In this document: positions 23,650 through 34,500 of the stretch, piece by piece
Layout: every line of letters starts with the position of its first letter
How positions within the stretch are numbered: the first letter of the stretch is position 1
DNA from: Yamagishiella unicocca
Taxonomy: Eukaryota; Chlorophyta; Chlorophyceae; Chlamydomonadales; Volvocaceae
Assembly (NCBI GenBank): GCA_003116995.1
Contig: BDSL01000008.1
Coordinates: 372,001-436,000, forward strand
Direction: 5' to 3'
Length of the DNA stretch: 64,000 nt
Translations under genes and position numbers: made by a program
Notes under the pieces: generated by a model
Seen by the model: only the letters and a program-made list of their open reading frames with translations
Database searches by the model: none
What the model was told of the DNA's origin: nothing

Positions 23650-26600
23650 CGTGGGACTAACCTGGTGCTGAGGCGCCGTGGACAGTCCGGCCATGCCGGC
23701 GGTGGCGGGCGGCAGGGGAGACTCCAGCGGGTCCTGGGGCGGCAGGTTGCTGTCGTCCTCCCAGTACTGCACCCGAATGAGGTCTGGCGGGGGCCCAGGA
23801 GGCACGACACCGGGGACACCGGGGACAGTCAGTGCGGACTCGGCACGTCTCGAGTGGTTTCGAGGAAGACCCGTGGATGCCCGGAAAAAAGCCGTTTAGA
23901 ACAGGCGTTTTGAGATGCATGCTGGAGAACTCATCTCGAGTGGTGCGGGGAGTGCGTGTTTGTTTACGATGATCGGGGGGGTGCCGGCTAGCAAATCCAC
24001 GAGCCGCCTGCACTTGAGGATCCCTCGTATTTTCCCACGGGGGCACGCCGCGCGTGTCACAGCCCAAAAACACATCCCCGCCCGAACGCACCCCATCAGC
24101 AACGCACTCAGCGGGCGGTAGCACGTCACGCATACACGCATACCGGTACGGCACGGCGCGGCATGCCGCCGGCTGGGCGCCGGGCCCCCCACCGGCCCAC
24201 CGGCCCACCGGCCCACCGGCGGCGGGCCCCCCCCCCACCTGCCAGCTCCTGCACTTCGCTCTCCTCCACGTCCAGCTCCTCGAACTTGTGGTGGATGCCC
24301 TTGAACGTCATCGGCTCCAGAAGCACCTGGCCGCCAGATCCCAGCTCGGCGATGCCCGTGGCGAGGCGCAGCACGGCGCCCGTGTACTGCATGCGCCGCG
24401 TCACCGGGTGCTCGCGGACCGCGGACGGCACGCCCGTGGCGATGCCCATGCGCACCGACAGGCCCTTGAACAGCACCAGCAGGGGCGCGTCGTTCGCGGC
24501 GTCCGCGCCGGCGGCTGCGGCGGGCGCCGCGGTGGGTACCAGCGGGCGCGGCCTGCAGAGCGGGTGCTCCAGCAGCAGCGGCGGCCAGTCCAGCTTGAGC
24601 AGCGCGGACTGCAGCAGCAGCGCCCATCGCACCGCATCCACCGGCTCGTGGAAGGCCACCAGGAAGGCGTCGCCCTCCGTCGTCACCTGCGCAGCGCAGC
24701 GCACGGCGAGGCGCAGGGCGGGCGGGCGGGTGCGCCGCGGGGGGGCGTGTCGACGCGCCGCGTCGCCGGAAGGGAAACAGCGCAAGACAAACGGCAGCCG
24801 CGAGTCATGGTAGTAACGAAGAGGGCGAGCTTGGCTTTGTTACAGAAACGAAGCGGTTACTCGACGTGGAAAAGAGGGGGGGTGGCCGCAGGGCAGGGCA
24901 GGGAGGGGCACGGCGCGGGGTGCGGGACGGCGCGGCGCTGCTCCCACCTCGTAGCCGCAGCACGCCGCCAGCGTGAGGCGAACCATCCGGTCGTGCAGCG
25001 CCAGGGCGGTGTTCATGACGTCGGGGTGCCACTCCCACAGCTCGGTGCTCCCCTCCACGTCTGCGCGGGCGGCAGGGGCCCAGCTCGGCAGCCACGTCAG
25101 GTCGCACGTCAGGTCGCACGTCAGGTCGCACGTCATGCCACGTCACGCCACGTCAGGTCGCACGTCATGCCACGTCACGCCACGTCAGGTCGCACGTCAG
25201 GTCGCACGTCAGGTCGCACGGACGTCAGGTCGCGCGGATCCCGCGCAGGGCCAAAGCAAGCCGCGCCACGGCTACGATTATGGTGGAGGTCTTTAGATAT
25301 AGGAACATGGCTTACGTTCCGAAGGCCAAAGCGAACGATGAAAACGCTCAGATACCCAGGTGGGCTGGCTGCACCTGCCGCAAACACGCACGCAAGCGTC
25401 CAGCCAACCCACGACAACTCCCGACAATGCAGCCACCGGCCCCACCAACACAACACACACGGGACCTTGCCTGTCGCCACCAGCGTGACCTCCTGGCCGT
25501 AGATGTCCGGAACAGCGCCTGCAGGGAGGGGTTCAAGGTAGGGTGCGGCCGCACAAGATGCACTCAGTGTGTCGGCGGCCCCTCCTCAATGTGAAAGGCT
25601 TCCTGACCGGCTTACCTTCCCAGTACTGCTGACTTACGGACTTCCTCTCATAACCCCCAAAGGCATCCAGCGGCCATCACGTGCCGCCTGGCCATCACGT
25701 GCTGCCTGGCCATCACGTGCCGCCAGGCCGCCAGAGCTTTAACGGCTCCTCGATACCCTCCCCGCCCACAACGGTGTTTACTTCGTGCACGGGTTTTCCT
25801 TGCAGCCCCTCACGGGCCTGTGCAGGGGGGCGCTCGGGTCGGTTGGATCTTGGATCTCGCCTCCTAGCCTCCCAGCCACAACAAGATCCGCAGCAGCACC
25901 CGCCCTGGAACCCCGCCCTGAACCCGCGCATCGATATCCCAAGCGAATTCACGGCACCGCGCTGCACACCTCCCCCCCCGCCCGGCTCATCGCCCTTGGT
26001 TTGTCAGCCGTGGATCCGCGGACTATCTTTTCCTCCCCCGCCCGGCTTGTTCATACGGCGCTCCCTGGAGTGCTTCGTCACTTGGCAGCGACAACGGCGA
26101 GTATTGCGCTCCCTGGAGTAACCACGAGCTGGCGCAAGAGCTGGCGGCACCCACCCGGCGGCCTGGAGCGCTTGGCCTCGAACATGCTGCCCGGCACGTT
26201 CTTCCGCGCCGCCGCCGGCGTGAAGTCATCCGACAGGCGCAGCCCGCCGCTGTGCGTCCGGCCGGCCCCCTGACGGCTGCGCTCATCCCCCAGGATCGAC
26301 AGCTGGCTGTCCACAAACAGCTCCTTCAGCGCGGACTTCCAAGTGGGCGCGCCCTTCAGGCCGCTGAACGCTACCCGGCTGCCGCCGCCGCCGCCGCCGC
26401 GCGCCCGCGGGTGGCGGCCTCGGCCTCTTCGGACCATCCGCCGCACGTAGCAGGCCGTGATCGCCGCCGCGGAGACCAGCCCTGCGCCCACCGCGACGCC
26501 GATGACGATCCCAGCTAAGGCGCCCGCGGAGAGGTTCACCTGGGGGCGTGGGTGCGGGGGGTACACGGCGTAAGGGGAAGGGTGACACGCGCGTGTGTGG

Positions 26601-29600
26601 TAGCAGCCTAGGCAACACGAACGACGCAGCTTGCCGTGCCAAGGGCGTCGGGCACCGCGTACAAGAGGGTGCGGGGGGGTATGTGCTTTTGGGTTGGGTG
26701 CTTTTGGGTTGGGTGCTTTTGGGTTGGGTGCTTTTGGGTTGGGTGCTTTTGGGTTGGGTGCTTTTGGGTTGGGTGCTTTTGGGTTGGGTGCCTTTGGGTC
26801 GGGTGCCGCATTAGCCCGGATGGATGCGGCGGGCAGGTGACCGGCCCTGCTGCTGCGGGGCACGCCTCTTGACACGCCGCCGCCCCTGCCTGTCCAGCAC
26901 CAACAGCCCTCCCGCCCCCAGCAGCACCCCAATGCCGACCCACGGGTCTCCTCTCCCGCCCCCAGCAGCACCACTGCTGACCCGTAGCTACGCTTCCCAC
27001 GTCGAGTAACCGGTCCTTGCTTGCGCCCCCCCACTCCCACCAGCTACACTTCCCACGTCGAGTAACCGGTCCTTGCTTGCGCCCCCCCACTCCCACCAGC
27101 TACACTTCCCACGTCGAGTAACCGGTCCTTGCTTGCGCCCCCCCACTCCCACCAGCTACACTTCCCACGTCGAGTAACCGGTCCTTTCTTGCAAACCCCC
27201 ACTCCCACCAGCTACACTTCCCACGTCGAGTAACCGGTTCTTTCTTGCCACCTCCCAGCCCGGCCCCCGTCCTCCTCCCACCAGGTGCCCAGCGTACCAT
27301 CGCCGGACCATCATCCGACGGCTGAACCGCAGCCGGCTGGCAGGAGGCTTCCAGGCCCCCCCGGGGCCCTCGCGTCAGCACCGGCGGCAGCGCCGCGGCT
27401 TGTGCGGCGCCCGCCAGCTGCAGGCACATGCACAGCTGGTAGAGCCAGAATCCGGGATCCGACAGCAACACCGCAGCACCCGGGGGCGCCAGCTGCGTCA
27501 ACGCGTTGGAGAACGACAGCGGCTCCGTCGCAGCTGCTGCTGCTGTGTAGACGCTGCCGGCGGATGTGACGACGGGGGCGGCGGTGGTGACGCCGGCGGC
27601 GGCGGCGGTGTCATCGCGGTACAGCAGCGCCGGACAGGTGTAGGTTGCGCCGGCGGGGGTGATCGTCACTTCGGTGCCTGCGCGCGGCGGACAGCGCGCG
27701 GAGGACAGGCGGGCGCCTCACTTGTCTCTGGCCGCCCGCTGCTGGGAAATGGCGCACGCGCCATAACCGGTGCCGCAACATTTCAACTGTGTGCGGCTGG
27801 TGCAGACTGTATGCGGCTGTCAGGCACCGAATGCAACCTGCGTGGTCCTTATCCGGACGTCCAACTGGCCAAGGGCCCTATGCGTGTGTGTAGGCACGCC
27901 CGCTAAACCCTAAAACCCAAATCGTAGGCACCCCCCCGGCGACCCCGGCGGCCAGCTGCCTACCAGCGGCGGCCGCCGCCTGCGGCGCCGAGAACGAGAT
28001 GCTTGCCCGCGACGCAAGGAACGTGCCGGGCAGCTGGCACGACGCCGGCAGCAGGTCCGCCGCCTGCTCGCCGGCCGCACTGACGGGCGCCCCGCACGAC
28101 AGGGATGTGTTGCGGACGTCGACCTGCGGGTTACCGGGGGAGAGGAGGGGGAGCCCCGAATGCACCGGCGTGTGGGTTCTAGGGTTTGACACGCGGCGGC
28201 CATGCCCCTGCTTCACGCGGCTTGCCATATGCGGTCGCGAGTGCAGCTCCGTCCTCCGGAACCACCACCACCACCACCGCCACCACCACCATGCGGGGGC
28301 ATCGCCTCGGGACGCTCGGTCTTCCAGCAGCGGCCCAACCCAACCCAATTCAACCCAACCCAAGTACCCAACGCAACCCAAGCCGACATGCGTGCCCCAG
28401 CGCCCCGGACGCTCTCGGCCCCTCCTCTCCCCTGTTTCAGCCCGCTCCGAAACCCTCACAACGGCGCCCCGCCCTCTGTCCGCACCTCCACCAGCCGCTC
28501 CTGCTGCAGCAGCGCGGGCGGCAGCTGGCCGCTTAGACCTGCAGCACACAGCACCGGGGCAGCAGCAGCGCCAAACATTGGGGCAGGCGTCATGTTTTGC
28601 GGTTCTGCATAGCCATTCCCAACCCCAACAGTGAAATTTGTGCAGTGCTGATGTGGGTCGGACGCAGCAGGCGGCACCGGCCTGGCTACTCAGCTCCTCT
28701 CTCCCTCTTTCCTTTCGCGGCCAACAGCTCGTCCGCACCCGCGGGTCCGCAACCGCCATCCGTCGGGCCCAAATGCCACGCGCAACCTCCCTCCCCACGA
28801 CCCACTTCATGCCAAGCCGACCGACCCCGGACGATGCGGTGCGGCACCAGTCAGCCCTCCCTGCTCCACAGGCCACGCGCGAGGGTGCCTCAAGGGCTCC
28901 CGACCCAGATGGAGGGAGATCCCCGCGCCCGCAGGTGCGCCATAACGCCCGCCTCCCCACGGCTTGTTCTCCTATTCCTCACACCGGTAACCTCCCCACG
29001 CATGCACTACGCGCATGCGCTGGGCGGTTCTCACACCGCCTCACCGGGGCCCCAGAGGACGCGGCACGACCTGCCATCCCAGGAGAACACGCCAGGGTTC
29101 AAAGGCGAGTGGGTGCGTCCCGGGGGGAAGCGTCCACTTGGGTTTCAGCCTTGAGCCACACGCCGCTGTTGTGTCGTTTCCTCCCCCGTCACGGCGTCTG
29201 GGTCGTTACCCTGAGCCGCATCCCGGGCAGTGGCAGATCACCCCCCTTCACCCGCACAGATGCCACCCGCCACCCGCACTAGCGGACCTACCCGGGTTAT
29301 TGGCGAGCAACAACACCTCGGGCGTCAACCTCGCCAACCCCGCCGGCAGCGTGCCCGTCAGGTTCAAGCCCGCGAGCACCAGCGCCATCAGCTCCTTCTC
29401 GCGTGAGCATGGCCGCGTGAGCTGCGGAGGTGGCGGCGGCGGGGTTTCGTTCAGGAGTGTGTACAGCGTGGATGCTGGCCCAGCAGTGAACCCCGCCCCC
29501 GCAGCTGAGTTTGCGTCATGTTGCTATTCCTTGCACTCGTGCACCGCGTGGCGGGCACGTGGGTGGGCGAGGGGTAGAAGGCTGGGCGCGGGGCGTCAGT

Positions 29601-30114
29601 GTCTGCGCCACGTGGCGCACGAGGCACGACATGGGCAGCCCACCTGAGCCGCGGTGTACGTCAGGTTGGACGAGCCGCCCGGTGAGCTTGGAGAGCAGCA
29701 TACGACACCTACGCGCGACGCAGCGCGCGCGGGGCGGCACGGGTGGTGGGGGGTGGGTGTTGTCGGTGGCATGAGCAGCCAAACCCGTGTCTAGCCCTCG
29801 GGCATAGGGTAACCGGCATCAACAGCGTCATGCTGACCTTCCCAGTGACATAGGTCAGCCGACGCGCCCCAGGTACGTCCACTGGAGACCGTCCAGGAGG
29901 CCCCGCCTGTTGACACGTACAGCTCGAGCAGCGCATCCCTGCAGCAAATTGCGCAATCCAAGTTGAATTGTATGCGTCGCACATCGCTCCGCCGGCGCCC
30001 AGCACACCTCCGGAAATCTCGCTCGTCCTCCGCGCCGTGTAACTGGCGCACGGTCGCCAGCAGCAAGCAGGATATCGCAAAAACAGTCAAGCTGCGCTGG
30101 AAGCTAGCGCTCAT
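12899..30114 (-). CDS. LRR receptor-type class III nucleotidyl cyclase, two complementary catalytic halves
   Basis: Exons: 30114-29838, 29708-29644, 29421-29292, 28538-28486, 28123-27964, 27677-27298, 26539-26155, 25518-25471, 25060-24948, 24686-24239, 23783-22623, 22134-19786, 19231-19011, 18615-17921, 17676-17654, 17477-17263, 16855-16745, 16236-15914, 15352-15214, 14718-14625, 14067-12899. All phases agree; 2,852 residues. Order: signal peptide (1-28); LRR cap (ALLELYVSTGGASW, CHWEGVVCC); two LRRs (LNLTGTLPAGLARL, LSGQLPPALLQQ); membrane span about 359-383, then RRMVRRGRGR. C1 starts near 490 with metal Asp motifs VATDVEGSTELW and TTEGDAFLVAF; after a roughly 1,475-residue Gln/Ala/Gly-rich insert its end appears (MGVHRLKISAL, VIQLLPAHL). 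C2 (from about 2279) lacks those Asp but has ADYFGALVNRAAR; its end (HDLGLFRLKGL) follows another insert. It would make cAMP or cGMP at the inner membrane face; the substrate is not settled. No kinase-like domain was seen. Confidence 0.85.
14085..14372 (+). repeat. 12-bp tandem repeat in last intron of the cyclase gene
   Basis: About 22 copies of gttaggagggtc (early copies read gttgggagggtc). The array fills the 3' half of intron 14068-14624. On the gene strand each unit reads gaccctcctaac, so each carries CTAAC, a branch-point-like motif. The array starts about 15 nt upstream of the 3' splice site. Confidence 0.9.
14740..15052 (+). repeat. 20-bp tandem repeat, about 15 copies, intronic
   Basis: The unit gagtgacacaggtgcggacg alternates with a g/a variant (gcgggcg). 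It lies inside the intron 14719-15213 of the receptor cyclase gene. Near-identity between copies suggests recent expansion. There are no spacers, so it is not a CRISPR array. Confidence 0.93.
15601..15660 (-). repeat. Dispersed intron repeat, copy 1
   Basis: aaacggctgtcctaaacggt followed by ttttcctccc and ggttttcca matches the complement of the copy at 41287-41400. Located in cyclase intron 15353-15913. Confidence 0.7.
15745..15872 (+). repeat. 14-bp tandem repeat, about 9 copies, intronic
   Basis: The unit aaaacaaacacagc lies in intron 15353-15913, about 40 nt from the donor of the exon ending at 15914. On the gene strand it is a T/G-rich tract. Confidence 0.88.
16297..16442 (+). repeat. 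16-bp tandem repeat, about 9 copies, intronic
   Basis: The unit gttcgggtacggtaaa, with substitutions (ggatacgg, gggcccgg, gggtccgg), lies in cyclase intron 16237-16744. Confidence 0.9.
16872..17045 (+). repeat. 66-bp tandem repeat with ACCGGTTA core, about 2.5 copies
   Basis: gcaaaacagaccggttacgc, then gacagggacaggatagttgc and gtggtcgtcgggatggg, repeats in cyclase intron 16856-17262. It shares its core with the 26993-27245 array. Confidence 0.85.
18921..18995 (-). repeat. Dispersed intron repeat, copy 2
   Basis: ttctccagcatgcatctcaa, ttaaacggttttttcgg and catccacgggtctccctcga define the full-length form. The copy ends about 10 nt from the 5' splice site of cyclase intron 18616-19010. Confidence 0.8.
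20995..21110 (-). repeat. Poly-glutamine tract in the cyclase insert
   Basis: CAG/CAA-rich on the minus strand, encoding a Gln-rich stretch between the two parts of the C1 catalytic half. It is mostly pure CAG with a few CAA, so it is prone to length change. Confidence 0.85.
22315..22345 (+). repeat. ACCGGTTTA-motif copy, intronic
   Basis: aaaaccggtttacgcaacgg sits in cyclase intron 22135-22622 and resembles the 16872-17045 unit (aaaacagaccggttacgcga). Confidence 0.4.
23400..23660 (-). repeat. Long poly-glutamine region in the cyclase insert
   Basis: The minus strand encodes several Gln runs broken by a few Leu, Tyr and Thr residues (for example QQHLQQYQQQQQQLGSLQQ). Codons are mixed CAA and CAG with long pure CAA runs (ttg on the plus strand). 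It lies shortly after the first catalytic segment. Confidence 0.88.
23855..23935 (+). repeat. Dispersed intron repeat, copy 3
   Basis: cgaggaagacccgtggatgc, ccgtttagaacaggcg and tgagatgcatgctggagaac form a full-length copy in cyclase intron 23784-24238, antisense to the gene. Confidence 0.8.
24838..24872 (+). repeat. CGGTTACTCGACGTGG motif copy, intronic
   Basis: gaagcggttactcgacgtgg in cyclase intron 24687-24947 matches the complement of the 26993-27245 unit (ccacgtcgagtaaccg). Confidence 0.5.
25088..25228 (+). repeat. 12-bp tandem repeat in the GC-AG intron
   Basis: Degenerate copies of cacgtcaggtcg, mixed with cacgtcatgc and cacgtcacgc variants, fill part of cyclase intron 25061-25470, whose donor is GC rather than GT. 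Confidence 0.85.
26691..26810 (+). repeat. 15-bp tandem repeat, about 8 copies, intronic
   Basis: The unit tgcttttgggttggg lies in cyclase intron 26540-27297, next to the 57-bp array. Confidence 0.9.
26993..27245 (+). repeat. About 57-bp tandem repeat, about 4.5 copies
   Basis: Each unit holds cttcccacgtcgagtaaccg, a tccttgcttgcgc segment, a C-run and cactcccaccagctaca. It lies in cyclase intron 26540-27297. A single related copy is at 49622-49662 in a kinase intron (accagctacacttcccacgt). Confidence 0.9.
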
Positions 30115-31536
30115 TGACGGGCTGGCTACCAGGTCGCGTGGCGCATGATAAGCTCTTACTGCTGGTCTCCTTTTTGGCCGAGGATTTCAGTCGTATATTC
30201 TCACATTTCCTCAAGCTTCAACATTTCCAAAGCTATAAGAGGACAGCGGTCCACAGGCGTCGTTTTAAGCCAGGCGTCCAGCCCAAGTCGGTACAAAGCA
30301 TATTAAAAACATATACTAACGGTACTCACAGTACAACTTTGGAAATCCTCATCGTGCTTGTTCATGTGACTGTTCGCCAAAGCAGCAGTACAGTACAGTA
30401 CGAACTAGTCAGGAATAGCCCACCAGACAAATGCCCACCGAGCACTGGGCTTACCTTTACTTACGTTTCATGATGCATACAGCTTTAAAGCTCGCTAGTT
30501 GTGGGAAACTTCAAGCCGGAAGCCTGCATGCACTGACCGGTATTCGTTTCCTGTCGGCCATACCTCACATGTCATCACGGGGGCATCCCTCTAACTTCCG
30601 TCACAATCATTATTACCTTATCATCTGGAGCACAGTTGGACACATTTTGCTCGGGAGTGTTGGTGTTTGGCTGTTTGCGAACGGGTTCGTGATGGCCCCA
30701 AAATACCGGAATAGGGGATGTAACTACATGTTTTTTTCTGGGATGTGCTCTACACCAACAGATGAGCAAAGCAAACTGACAGTAATCCAGATACCGTTAA
30801 GATCATTTGGCTATATTCTTTTCGGATACGCATGCATGTCATAGAATAGCATCCTTAGCGTATGGAATAGCACCTTAGCGTATGGAAGCGACCACCACCC
30901 CGCGCATACATTTGCGCAAACTTCAACGGTGGCCTTCTCCATGGCCGGGGAGGCTACGTATTGCCCTACGGACCCTAAACAGGAACCAACGGGGCGCATA
31001 ATGCAGTGGCCACCTGCAGTGCATTGGCGATGGGTCATAGCTTACAATAATACCGTATGCTGTGTTGTTCGATTGCATCCATCGATAGTTAAGTAACCTG
31101 CATTCCTTGAGGGCACGGAGCAGGCAGGGTGAGCGGAGTAGTGCCAGGCTGCGAATACAGGCAAATGCGCGCAGCCACAAGGGTCTAGGCCATATCCTAC
31201 AACCGCGCGCGATTACAGCAATGCATACACCGCGCTGACGGCCATCGGAGCGTCAAACCTGGTTACGGCTGGTTCTGACGAAGCGCATCCGCGTTGCGCT
31301 CAGCGACTGAAATCAGCCAAGACCCTGGCTGCGGAACGCGCAACCCGGCAATCTGATCGTCCTTGCCCGAGCCCCACTACTGCATCGCCCGAGCCTGCCA
31401 AGCACGCATGCGTACGAACCTTGTCCGCACGATCCGGAGGTCCCCCTCACAACACCTGCAAAACAGCCGCCCGCTACTACGGTAGGTGCCACAACGAGCA
31501 CCTGGTTCGCCACCTGTCACCGACATCAAACCCCCA
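30115..31536. other. Spacer between the cyclase 5' end and the EXD2 3' end
   Basis: This should hold the cyclase promoter and the EXD2 3'UTR, since both genes are on the minus strand. A TGTAA-like polyadenylation signal (minus strand) is at about 31209-31213, some 330 nt past the EXD2 stop. ccttagcgtatgga is duplicated at about 30852-30885. A 137-codon plus-strand frame at 30431-30844 has hydrophobic segments but fits no family I know, and I do not call it a gene. Confidence 0.4.
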
Positions 31537-34500
31537 TCACGAGTCAGCTCCCGCAGCACTGTTGGCCACGCGCGCGTCTACCCGCCAGTGTGGCGGAAGG
31601 AAGCGCGGGCGCATCGTGTGCAGGAAGTGGCGCCTCCAACCTTGCACGAATGCCTCCAGATTCTCAGACCCACCCAGCGCCCGCACGACCAGCTCCGCAT
31701 GACTGCACCTGCGACCACGACAGGTGGCCATGTGGGTCAGCCAGTCATGCGACCACGGCAGGTGGCCATGTGGGTCAGCCGCAGCAGGAGCCCGCGCAGC
31801 AGCAATTGGCTCCAGGGAGGGTCTTGCGGCCCGGGACACGCAACCAAGAATCCAATATAACATCTGACGTTTGACCGAGATCGAGACGCACACGCACCCG
31901 CAGCAACACAAGATAACGAACCCGTCCCCCTTAGCTTCACACATCGCCGCCCCTGCCCCGCGATAACTACCGTACGTTGACCCCCTCCCCCCATCGCTCT
32001 AGCCAACATCTTACAAACTTACCAGTTCTCGTCCTCGGTGCGCGGGTCCACGTCAGCGGCCTGGCGCACCAGGGCCTCGTCCACCTCCCCCACGCCGAAG
32101 TGCTGCCGCAGCACGTCCTCCAGCTCCTGGCGGCGCGCAGGCGGCAGCACCACCTGCGGGTCAGGAGCACGCCGCCGGGAGGCACACGCTGAATCACCGA
32201 TCACCGCACCGATAAATGGGTACACACAGACTGACTGTCCATTTGTCGTGAAGTTCGCGGCTTAGCAGAAGCGTAACACATAGGCAAAAATACGCCTCAC
32301 GCCATCGGCTCCACAAGGGTTTCAGATCCGGTACCACGTGACCAAACGACGGTCAGGGAGACTGATGCTTCCACACCACGCATTGCTCGTGACAACCCGC
32401 AACGCATGATGGAGCTGCACGCGCCGCCTGCCTGCGTGCCTGCCTGCTGGTCCATTACTTCCTTGGGAGTTGTCTGGTACGGATAAAGGGGAGTGAAGCG
32501 CGGTGCGCTCTTGTGCTGCGGTGCGCCCGCGTACCTTCGTGTTGATCAGCGCGCGGCCTGCGCTGCGCACCGCCCCCAGGCTCGCGTCGTGGCGGAACTT
32601 GGCGGCGGTGGCGGAGCCTAGCGGCGCTTGGTACTGGCCCCCCAGCACCTCCATGCGCCGCTGGTCTGCCACGCTGCTGGCCTGCATATGCCGGGGCAGG
32701 GGCGGCGCGTGCATCGTGCTGGTGGGTAGGTGTCGTGACAGGCGTGGTGGTGCACTTTGGCATACGGGCTGGGCGATAGGGGCCCTGCAGAACGCAGGAG
32801 GCATGCGAGGTCCAGACCCCGGCCGAGGCGGTGCAGCCACCAACGACCCGGGGAGGGCGGCCATCCGAGCATCTGCTCGTTGCCCCGCGGCCCCAACCCC
32901 ACGGCGTCTTACGTGATGCCAGCGCCGGGGATCTGTCATCGCGCAGCCGGCGATTGTTCTCAGCCCATCCACACCCCTCTCACGCACCCTCCATGCCGAC
33001 CCACGGGTCTCCTCTCCGCCCCATCCCAATTCTCCCGATAGCTATCTTCTCTCTTTCCCATCCCAATTCTCCCGATAGCTATCTTCTCTCTTTCCCGATG
33101 TCATTATTTCACGGGTTTGCTCGCTGGCACCGCCCTCCCTCCCTCCTTCCGGTCTTTATGCAACCCTCCCTCCCTTCGAGACTTACCTTGTGGCAGACGG
33201 GGCACATCAGCACGATGTCGTGGCTCAGGTGGCTCTTCATGTACGTGGGGAAGTGCTGCCGGTAGCAGTGAGGCACCACGCTGTGGCGCAGGTACTCGCC
33301 CCCGGAGCCGCACACGCAGCAGCGGTTCTCCTTGTCCGCCTGGTCGGGGGATGGCGGGAACACCGTTGGACACGGAGCATATGTCACCGAGGTCGGCGGT
33401 GCGTGAGGTATAGCATAAATCCGCGAATCGTGGGTGGGTGAAGCGTGCCGCAGGCCGTTGGATTGGGCGAAGTCAAGACACCACTGGTATCGAAAACGTG
33501 GGGGTGCAGGGTGCAGGGGCCGCAGCCGCAACCAAGTCCGCAACCTGCAACCGCAGCAGCTGGTGCCCCGCGTGTGCGAGGAGGTGTACGCCGGCCCGCC
33601 GGCAGGTGTATTTTACCGCCGTGTGAAGCGCTCAAGCCCCTCAACCGGTCGACCCCTCCCAGCGCAGCGTACAACTACGGGAATCGCGCCAGCCATCCTA
33701 CAGCCCCGCACTCGCCGGTCCTCGCCGTCAGGACCCAGGTTACGGCTGGATCTCGAGCCCGCGCCTACCAGGTAGTACTGGTCGTCTGCCTGGCCGCGGC
33801 CTCGCGGCTCGAAGCTGAGCTGGATTGTCGTGGGGTTCTCCGAAACCACGTGCGCAAGGCCGCGCTCCACGTACCATCGGATCTTCTTGGCGCCGCACGT
33901 GCAGAGCACGGCGCCGTCGGGTGCCTGATTAGGGTTTACGGGTGTTTAGGATTTAGGGCCGCCGGAAGCAGCAACGACGGAACCCGGGGTCGCTGTGATA
34001 CGAGTCAGCAGCTGTGCCGAGTTGCCAGCATAGAAGCGACAGGTTCCCGAGTCGGTACGGAAAAGGGCTCGTCGCCAGCGATTGGTCGTACCAGTAGCCT
34101 GCAGTTCTCGTACAGCACGGACTTGCGAGTCGGGAGCTTCCGGTCCTTCCGCGTGCGGCTCGTGCCAGCGGCAGCAGCGCCGCCGCCGTCGGCCGCCATC
34201 CCGTTTTTGCCGCCGGCGTCCGCGGCATCTGCGCCGCCGCCGCGAGGAGCGGCTGCGCGGCCGCTGCCGACCACGGCTATGGCTCCGCAGTCCCCGTTCC
34301 CAGGGGCGCCACCGCCCGCTCCGAAACCCTTGCTGGACCGTGGTTCCGCTGGGCCGCGGGCGGGCGCAAGCCCAAGGACCTTCGCTACGCGCTTCGACTT
34401 GAGGCCGCTGAAGACGTCGACGAAGGCCGACGCGAACGCCAGCAGGGACGCCGGCGGGGCTGCCGCAGGCTGCGGCTGCGACGGCTGCGGCAGCAGCGGC

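Noticed and set aside
25713..25967. Possible juxtamembrane exon ending VGGEGIEEPLKLWRPGGT
   Set aside because: It overlaps a variant of the dispersed intron repeat (gaaaacccgtgcacgaag), and the phases of exons 26539-26155 and 25518-25471 already match without it.
12899..26539. Two separate genes, one per cyclase half
   Set aside because: The C-terminal element of C1 and the start of C2 are joined by in-phase exons, no stop or start separates the halves, and each half alone lacks essential residues. The single-gene model is preferred but unproven.
30431..30844. 137-codon plus-strand frame with hydrophobic stretches
   Set aside because: It lies in a low-GC spacer with non-typical codon use and no family resemblance or splice partners.
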